Positions 6,372 to 10,965 of a stretch of DNA of 10,965 nucleotides are shown in pieces (the first letter of the stretch is position 1; the number at the start of each line of letters is the position of its first letter). The stretch is from Myxococcales bacterium. GTDB taxonomy: Bacteria; Myxococcota; Polyangia; Fen-1088. The notes beneath the pieces are model-generated. The model saw only the letters and a list, made by a program, of their open reading frames with translations. It was not told the origin of the DNA and did not search any database. Location of the stretch: positions 559 through 11,523 of the forward strand of contig PMCR01000284.1 in assembly GCA_003155465.1 (NCBI GenBank), given 5' to 3'. Made by a program: the position numbers and the translations under genes.

Positions 6372-7604
6372 ATGCGCATCATCGTATTCAACTGTGGAAG
6401 TTCGTCGCTGAAATACCGGCTGATCGAGATGCCGGGCGAGAAAGAGCTGGCGGGAGGGGAAGCCGAGCGGGTGGGCCCGAAAACCGCCGAGCCGGCTCGC
6501 ATCCACCACCAGGTGGCCGGCAAGAAGGAAACCATAGTGGTCGACATGCCTGACCACGCCACCGCCTTCGCGCAAGTCATGCGGCTACTCGAACGCGATC
6601 CTGACTTGGTGCCCGACGCCATCGGGCATCGCATGGCGCATGGCGGGCCCAACTTCAAACAGCATGTGATCCTCGACGAGGCGGTCATGGCCGAGCTGGA
6701 GCGCATCCAGGAACTGGCCCCCATTCACAACCCGCCCGCAGTGCGCCTGGTGGCCGCGTGTCGGCAGCTGTATCCCAACCTGCCGGAGACGGTGGTGTTC
6801 GATACGGTCTTTCACGCCACCATCCCCGAGGCGGCGCGCGCCTACGCGCTGCCGGCCGCCCTGGTGGCCAAGCATGGTTTCCGCAAGTACGGCTTCCACG
6901 GCACCAGTCACCAATACGTGGCGCAGGAGGCGGCCAAGCTGCTGGGCGTGCCGTTCGAGAGCCTGAACGCCGTGAGCTGCCATCTGGGCAGCGGTGGTGC
7001 CAGCCTGTGCGCCATCGTGCAGGGCCGTTCCATCGACAACACCATGGGGTACTCGCCGCTGCAGGGGCTGATGATGAGCACCCGCTCGGGCGATCTGGAT
7101 CCCGCGGTGGCGCTCACCCTGCTGGTGCGCGAGGCTGGCAACGGCGCTGCGGTAGAAGGCTTGCTCAATCGAAAGAGCGGCGTGCTGGGCCTGTCGGGCA
7201 TGTCGGCGGACATCCGCGACGTGGTGGCGCGCGCGGCCGATGGCCGGGCCGCGGACATCGACCAACTGACGGTGGCGGCGCAGGTCTACCTGTGGCGAAT
7301 CCGCAAGTACCTAGGCGCGTACCTGACCCTGGTGGGCCGCGCCCACTGCGTGATCTTCACCGACACCATCGGCGAAAAGGTGCCGCATGTGCGCTGGGCG
7401 GTGACTGCGGGCTTGCAGTGCTTCGGCCTGGACATCGATCCCGAAAAGAACGAGGCCGCGCGAGCCTTGCCCGCCGATCTATCGACGCCATCAAGTCGTG
7501 TGCGCGTCCTGGCCATCGCCACAAACGAGGAGATGGCCATTGCTCGTTTCAGCTACGGCCTCCTGTCACACGCCGGCACGCAGGCGGAAAGGGTTGCGCA
7601 GTGA
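6372..7604 (+). CDS. ackA: Acetate/propionate kinase family protein
   Basis: Acetate kinase reversibly transfers phosphate between ATP and acetate (or a similar short acid), giving acetyl phosphate. The protein has 410 residues, the family norm, and its landmarks in order are NCGSSSLKY (7-15), GHRMAHGG (85-92, Arg87), IHNPPA (118-123, His119), FDTVFHATIPE (143-153, Asp144), YGFHGTSH (173-180, His176), STRSGDLDP (236-244, Arg238) and TNEE (384-387). By family knowledge these include the acetate-binding, transition-state and nucleotide residues. In the phosphate loop, HLGNG of typical enzymes is HLGSGG here, so the Asn equivalent to Methanosarcina Asn211 is Ser207. The adenine-site motif GGIGE reads DTIGE. 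The ATG has a purine-rich site (GAGGGCAGGG) upstream. It sits 21 bases after the hydrolase gene and overlaps the next gene by 4 bases. It is probably active, though its preferred acid may not be acetate. Confidence 0.9.
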   Translation: MRIIVFNCGSSSLKYRLIEMPGEKELAGGEAERVGPKTAEPARIHHQVAGKKETIVVDMPDHATAFAQVMRLLERDPDLVPDAIGHRMAHGGPNFKQHVILDEAVMAELERIQELAPIHNPPAVRLVAACRQLYPNLPETVVFDTVFHATIPEAARAYALPAALVAKHGFRKYGFHGTSHQYVAQEAAKLLGVPFESLNAVSCHLGSGGASLCAIVQGRSIDNTMGYSPLQGLMMSTRSGDLDPAVALTLLVREAGNGAAVEGLLNRKSGVLGLSGMSADIRDVVARAADGRAADIDQLTVAAQVYLWRIRKYLGAYLTLVGRAHCVIFTDTIGEKVPHVRWAVTAGLQCFGLDIDPEKNEAARALPADLSTPSSRVRVLAIATNEEMAIARFSYGLLSHAGTQAERVAQ

Positions 7605-8671
7605 ACACACTGGTTCTGATTCCCGGTCACAAGAGCCTGCGCTACGCGGGATTTGTGGCGGGCCGCGAGACCTGCACTGGCACCATTCGCGGTTTTCGCT
7701 GGCAGGGGGCGCGTGGCGCTCTCGACGAGGTTCGCGCGATTGTGCAGGCCGTAGGCCTGCTCGACGATGCCACCAGCGTGGTCGTGCACGGACTCTTCGG
7801 CGGCGAAGAATTTCCAGGCCCGGCCCCGGTTGATGATGACGCCTTCCTCCGCCTGGACCGCATGGCGCGCCAGTCACCCTTGCACGTGGCCGGAATGATC
7901 GAGACTGCGCACGCGGTGAAAGAGGTATTTCCCGGGTCGCCGGCCCGTCTCGCCTTCGAGACTTCGTTCTTCGTCGATCTGCCGCTGCGCGAGCGTACCT
8001 ACGCGATGTCACCCGAACTGTCGCAAAAACTGGCGCTCCGGCGTTGGGGATACCACGGCCTTTTTCACCAGGCCGCTTCCGGGGAAGCCGGCCGCCGCCT
8101 GCGCAAGCGTGGGTTCGACCACCCGCCGCGCATCCTTTCCATCTGCCTAGATGCGCGGCCCGAGATCGCCGCAGTGCTGGGTCGCCGGCCCATCACCGTC
8201 ACCAGCGGCGCCACGCCGCTGGAAGGCCTGCCGGGCGAGACCAACAGTGGCGAGATTGATCCCGCCGTGGCGCTGGCTCTCGCCGGTGAGGCCGGTCTTG
8301 GGCCTGAAGGCGCCAATGCGCTCTTGGTTGGCGAAAGCGGGCTATCGGGTCTGGTGGGCCACCGGGTGCGACTGGACCACGTGCTCACCAGTGCGCGCAA
8401 CGACTGTGTACGAGCGCGCGACGTGCTGCTGTATCGCATGCTGTTGTCGTCAGGTGCGGCCGCAGCAGCCTTGGGCGGGCTGGACGCGGTCGTGTTTTCA
8501 GGCCGATACGCTTCGTGTTCTGCCGTGGTCGCGCAGCACGTGTTGCCGTACTTGGATCGCGCAGGCGTCCTTGGCCCGCACGCCGCCGAGTGGATGATCT
8601 TCGCCAAGCCGCTGGAAGAAATCCTGGCCGAAACAGCGACGGTGGCTGGAGCTTGGCAGTCAGCGGCCTAA
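7601..8671 (+). CDS. Degenerate acetate-kinase-fold protein, probable pseudokinase partner
   Basis: This 356-residue protein follows the acetate kinase motif by motif but lacks its chemistry. PGHKSLRYAGF (8-18) replaces NCGSSSLKY; SPLHVAG (92-98) keeps the His of IHNPPA; FETSFFVDLP (119-128) has Glu120 in place of the catalytic Asp; WGYHGLFH (149-156) keeps His152. ICLDARP (181-187) replaces the glycine-rich HLGSGG. ATPLEGLPGETNSGEIDP (204-221) keeps the frame of the Arg motif, but Asn215 stands where Arg238 stands in the neighbour. VVFSGRYAS (297-305) replaces the TxGIGE motif, and KPLEE replaces TNEE. Its GTG overlaps the kinase TGA (GTGA, 7601-7604), with GGAAAGG about 8 bases before, so the two are translationally coupled. 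Because acetate kinase is a dimer, a heterodimeric regulatory subunit is a natural guess. A kinase with changed chemistry is the alternative. The frame is open upstream through the kinase gene, but no homology lies there. Confidence 0.82.
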   Translation: MNTLVLIPGHKSLRYAGFVAGRETCTGTIRGFRWQGARGALDEVRAIVQAVGLLDDATSVVVHGLFGGEEFPGPAPVDDDAFLRLDRMARQSPLHVAGMIETAHAVKEVFPGSPARLAFETSFFVDLPLRERTYAMSPELSQKLALRRWGYHGLFHQAASGEAGRRLRKRGFDHPPRILSICLDARPEIAAVLGRRPITVTSGATPLEGLPGETNSGEIDPAVALALAGEAGLGPEGANALLVGESGLSGLVGHRVRLDHVLTSARNDCVRARDVLLYRMLLSSGAAAAALGGLDAVVFSGRYASCSAVVAQHVLPYLDRAGVLGPHAAEWMIFAKPLEEILAETATVAGAWQSAA

Positions 8672-8835
8672 GGAGTTGGTGCTTTTCGAGCATTTCCAGC
8701 GTCGGGTTCACGGAGGCGCGAATGGCGGCGCCGAGCTGTCTATTCCTATCCCCCGCGGAAGCGGGAGAGGGGACCGGATCGGTTGGCGGCCCCGAGCATC
8801 CCGTCGTCAGAGCTCGAAAAACACCAACTTCCTAG
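8668..8835. repeat. 168-bp element bounded by 24-bp imperfect inverted repeats spanning two stop codons
   Basis: The left arm (8668-8691, starting CTAAGGAGTTGGTG) and the reverse complement of the right arm (8812-8835, starting CTAGGAAGTTGGTG) agree at 21 of 24 positions with no gaps. The 120 bases between them contain a GC-rich hairpin. The left arm contains the TAA of the upstream operon; the right arm contains the TAG of the convergent lyase gene. There is no evident target-site duplication outside the arms. It could be a bidirectional termination structure, a small non-autonomous mobile element, or a repeat recruited as the 3' end of both genes. Confidence 0.65.
8752..8765. repeat. REP-like GC hairpin with GGAA loop
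   Basis: CCCGC (8752-8756) and GCGGG (8761-8765) enclose GGAA, a GNRA-type tetraloop, followed by AGAGGGGA. It resembles the CCCTCTCCCGC...GCGGGAGAGGG palindromes that I recall as common extragenic repeats in proteobacterial genomes. No T-tract follows on either strand, so it is not a classical terminator. It lies inside the inverted-repeat element. Confidence 0.45.
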
Positions 8836-10965
8836 TGAGGCGGGCCAACGTACTTGATATCGGGCGCCGTGGGCGTGGTCATGCCCGTGCCCATATAGAA
8901 ATCCGGATGCGAGGAGCCAAAGTTGCGCTGAGCCGACTGTCCCACATTGAGCCGATACAAGGGGTTGTGCATCAGCGTGTAGATCCGACTGCCTGCCGGG
9001 ATTGTCGTCATATAGACACGAACTTCGTTCGGGAGGCCAATGACCAATTCCTCGCGCCAGTCACCCAGGATGTCCGCGATCGTGAGCGTGTTTCTGGTTC
9101 CCGAACCGGTCTTCATCAGCTCGGTAAGGCTGCAGTTCGCGCCATTCCACCGGTTGATGTGAACCCCATCATTGCCCGAAAATTCGTCGGTTATTGAACG
9201 AGTCATACCGGCTTCCCACCATATGGGGGCCCAATGGTCCCCCTTGGACGGACTGGTTCCGTTGCAGATGACACTGCCATCGTAGTTCAAGAGGTCATCG
9301 TTGATCTGTCCCGCCCAGCATTGGGCGCCCTTTTGTCGCGCATCAATGTGTGAGACGTAACCCCTGCTGGCGTCGCCAGCAATGGTCTTTCCCCAAAGCA
9401 CGGCTCCGGTCGCAGCATCGAGCATAGCCACACCGTTGGCGGAAGGAGCCTCCAGTACTCGAAATATCTGAAGACCTTTCCTGGAAGGATCGAAGACACC
9501 GACGTGGACATAGTCGCCATGTCCTTTCGTCAGCTTCTGGTCCCACAGGGTCTTGCCCGTCCGATCCAACGCCAGAGGACCTTTCAGGATCTCATCATAG
9601 CCATCGCTATTGGCATCCCCCATGCGGAAGCACTGGGCAGAAGAATTCCACTCCCCTGACTGTCCCTTGCCGCCATTGTCCCAAGCCCACAACTTGGACA
9701 AGGCGCCGCCCTGGTAGTCCCACGCCTGTACGACTTGATAGGCATAAACTCCGCGCGACATCATGATGCTGGGATGCGCCCCGTCGAGGTACGCAATTCC
9801 CATCTGGTTGCGGCAACTCCGATTGCCAGTGCTATCGCCCCAGTCGCTGACGTTACCACGCGCAATCCAGTTCGTCCGGGTCAACTCCTTGCCGTCTGTG
9901 CCTCGAAAGACCGACATGAATTCGGGACCGGTGAGCACCCGACCATCCGAGTTCCGATAGTCGGTCTTGCCGTCGCTATCAGTGTCGCCAATGGTCACAC
10001 CGGTGCCGTCCTTTGTGCCTTCACCGGTCTTGGTGATCACTTCCGCCTTGCCATCGCCATCGACGTCGTAGACCAGCACGGGCGTGAAGTCGCTGCCTGG
10101 TTCGAGATTCCATCCCAGATCGACCCGCCAAAGGAAAGTGCCATTCAGTTTGTAGGCGTCAACAAATACGGTCGCAGTAGCTTTGGTATGGACTCCGGGG
10201 TCTGTAAGCGCCGATTGGCTCCACTTAACGATAACTTCATACTGCCCGTCCCCGTCCACATCGCCGACATTCGCTTGTGCGTAGTCGAGGCCGCCGTCGC
10301 GTAGAGGGATGGACAGGTACTGCTGCGCGGGAGCGTTGGCAGGCAATGTATACGCGGCGCTGGCCGTTTGCTCTGCGCCGGCAACTACGGGCACGACATG
10401 GTAGGCGTTGGACTTGGTGAGGTCAGCACCTGAATCAACGTAGTCGGTCGTGGCTGTTATGGGCGAGGGGTTCAGTTTGACGGCAGCAGCGTCCCCGGTC
10501 GAACGGTACACGTCGAAGGCAATGCTGCCTGGGTCGAGCCCGAACATTCGCCACCCGACGTAGACTTTTCCGCCGCCCTGGTTTATGGCGATCACGCCAC
10601 GGTCAAGACTCTCCATCTCACGTTTGCCAGAAGCGGGCGTGCCCCCCATTGTCCCGCCTGTGGGCGCGCCGCCAGTGTTGGTCAGGCCGCCTGTGGCCGC
10701 GCCGCCCGTGCGCAGCGCGCCGCCAGTGCTGGTCAAACCGCCAGTGGCCGCGCCGCCAGTGCTGGTCAAACCGCCAGTGGCCGCGCCGCCAGTGCTGGTC
10801 AAACCGCCTGTGGCCGCGCCGCCAGTGCTGGTCAAACCGCCTGTGGCCGCGCCGCCCGTGCGCGTTGCGCCGCCGGCGCTGGTCGCGCCGCCCATGCGCG
10901 TCGTGCCGCCAGTGCTGGTTGCGCCGCCAGCGGTGGTCGTGCCGGTCGTGTCGGGGGTGGCGGCC
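8832..10965 (-). CDS. Rhamnogalacturonan lyase, polysaccharide lyase family 11, N-terminus off window
   Basis: PL11 enzymes cleave the rhamnose-galacturonate backbone of pectin (rhamnogalacturonan I) by beta-elimination outside the cell. The catalytic part starts near 10620 with REMESLDRGVIAINQGGGKV, the usual PL11 opening, and runs to the stop at 8832. Calcium-binding loops typical of the eight-bladed propeller recur: DVDGDGQYE, DVDGDGKAE, DTDSDGKTD and DANSDGYDE. Near the C-terminus are ILGDWREELVIG and SSHPDFYMG, also characteristic. Upstream lies a long Gly/Thr/Ala linker with TGG repeats. The frame stays open to the right edge through TPDTTGTTTAGGATSTGG, so the signal peptide and true start lie outside; the Met at 10895 is internal to the linker. 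Such linkers tether secreted enzymes in myxobacteria. It converges on the kinase operon, and its stop lies inside an inverted repeat. The family is very likely; enzymatic mode (endo or exo) cannot be told. Confidence 0.9.
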   Translation of the reverse strand, partial: AATPDTTGTTTAGGATSTGGTTRMGGATSAGGATRTGGAATGGLTSTGGAATGGLTSTGGAATGGLTSTGGAATGGLTSTGGALRTGGAATGGLTNTGGAPTGGTMGGTPASGKREMESLDRGVIAINQGGGKVYVGWRMFGLDPGSIAFDVYRSTGDAAAVKLNPSPITATTDYVDSGADLTKSNAYHVVPVVAGAEQTASAAYTLPANAPAQQYLSIPLRDGGLDYAQANVGDVDGDGQYEVIVKWSQSALTDPGVHTKATATVFVDAYKLNGTFLWRVDLGWNLEPGSDFTPVLVYDVDGDGKAEVITKTGEGTKDGTGVTIGDTDSDGKTDYRNSDGRVLTGPEFMSVFRGTDGKELTRTNWIARGNVSDWGDSTGNRSCRNQMGIAYLDGAHPSIMMSRGVYAYQVVQAWDYQGGALSKLWAWDNGGKGQSGEWNSSAQCFRMGDANSDGYDEILKGPLALDRTGKTLWDQKLTKGHGDYVHVGVFDPSRKGLQIFRVLEAPSANGVAMLDAATGAVLWGKTIAGDASRGYVSHIDARQKGAQCWAGQINDDLLNYDGSVICNGTSPSKGDHWAPIWWEAGMTRSITDEFSGNDGVHINRWNGANCSLTELMKTGSGTRNTLTIADILGDWREELVIGLPNEVRVYMTTIPAGSRIYTLMHNPLYRLNVGQSAQRNFGSSHPDFYMGTGMTTPTAPDIKYVGPPH
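10721..10852 (-). repeat. Four tandem 33-bp repeats in the lyase linker
   Basis: Four units of 33 bases start at 10721, 10754, 10787 and 10820. They are nearly identical; the clear difference is A versus T in CCGCC(A/T)GTGG (A in the first two units, T in the last two). Each encodes 11 residues of the type GGLTSTGGAAT. More degenerate copies flank the array (about 10640-10720 and 10853-10965). Because even synonymous positions match, the array looks recently expanded and may vary in length between strains. Confidence 0.85.

Noticed and set aside
6758..7600. Upstream extension of the pseudokinase frame through the kinase gene
   Set aside because: It is an out-of-frame shadow of the acetate kinase. 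Homology begins at the GTG at 7601, which has its own ribosome-binding site.
8668..8835. Calling the inverted-repeat element a MITE
   Set aside because: No target-site duplication is visible and no second copy is present in the window, so it is reported only as a repeat.
10721..10852. Possible CRISPR-like array
   Set aside because: The units are directly adjacent with no unique spacers and stay in frame within a coding region.

Overview
The window is GC-rich, with G or C at most third codon positions. It reads like a Myxococcota genome, most likely Polyangia. Three features suggest this: a lipoprotein built from repeated four-cysteine modules, a secreted polysaccharide lyase behind a long Gly/Thr linker, and a sigma54 activator of the kind common in that phylum. 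This placement is inferred from style; no rRNA or marker gene is present.

Left part (1-2403). A galactose mutarotase gene (galM, minus strand) runs off the left edge. A strong hairpin (621-666) separates it from a cysteine-rich outer-membrane lipoprotein gene (709-2091, minus). The roughly 310-base gap that follows holds divergent promoters and several dyads. One promoter drives the lipoprotein; the other places its predicted start site on the GTG of the next gene.

Middle (2404-8671). N-carbamoylputrescine amidase (aguB, plus) converges on a sigma54-dependent regulator (3353-4969, minus). The regulator's sensor domain carries the zinc-site residues, and two phenol-contacting residues, known from MopR/DmpR-type phenol sensors. 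Divergent from it is a tightly packed operon: an M20 metallo-hydrolase (5133-6350), an acetate kinase (6372-7604) and, overlapping by 4 bases, a second acetate-kinase-fold protein (7601-8671) that has lost most catalytic residues. A near-consensus -24/-12 sigma54 promoter (5060-5076) lies in front of the operon, with a dyad about 98 bases upstream of the predicted start site. This looks like a self-contained regulon. An aromatic-type signal would activate the regulator, which would switch on a deacylase-like hydrolase and an acyl kinase with a pseudokinase partner. A plausible logic is that the hydrolase frees a short acyl group and the kinase phosphorylates it, but the substrate is unknown. 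I consider this the most interesting part of the window.

Right part (8668-10965). The operon converges on a rhamnogalacturonan lyase of family PL11 (minus strand, N-terminus off the right edge). Both stop codons lie inside the arms of a 24-base imperfect inverted repeat that encloses 120 bases. The lyase's N-terminal linker includes four tandem 33-base repeats. The lyase and galM are consistent with use of plant cell-wall sugars.
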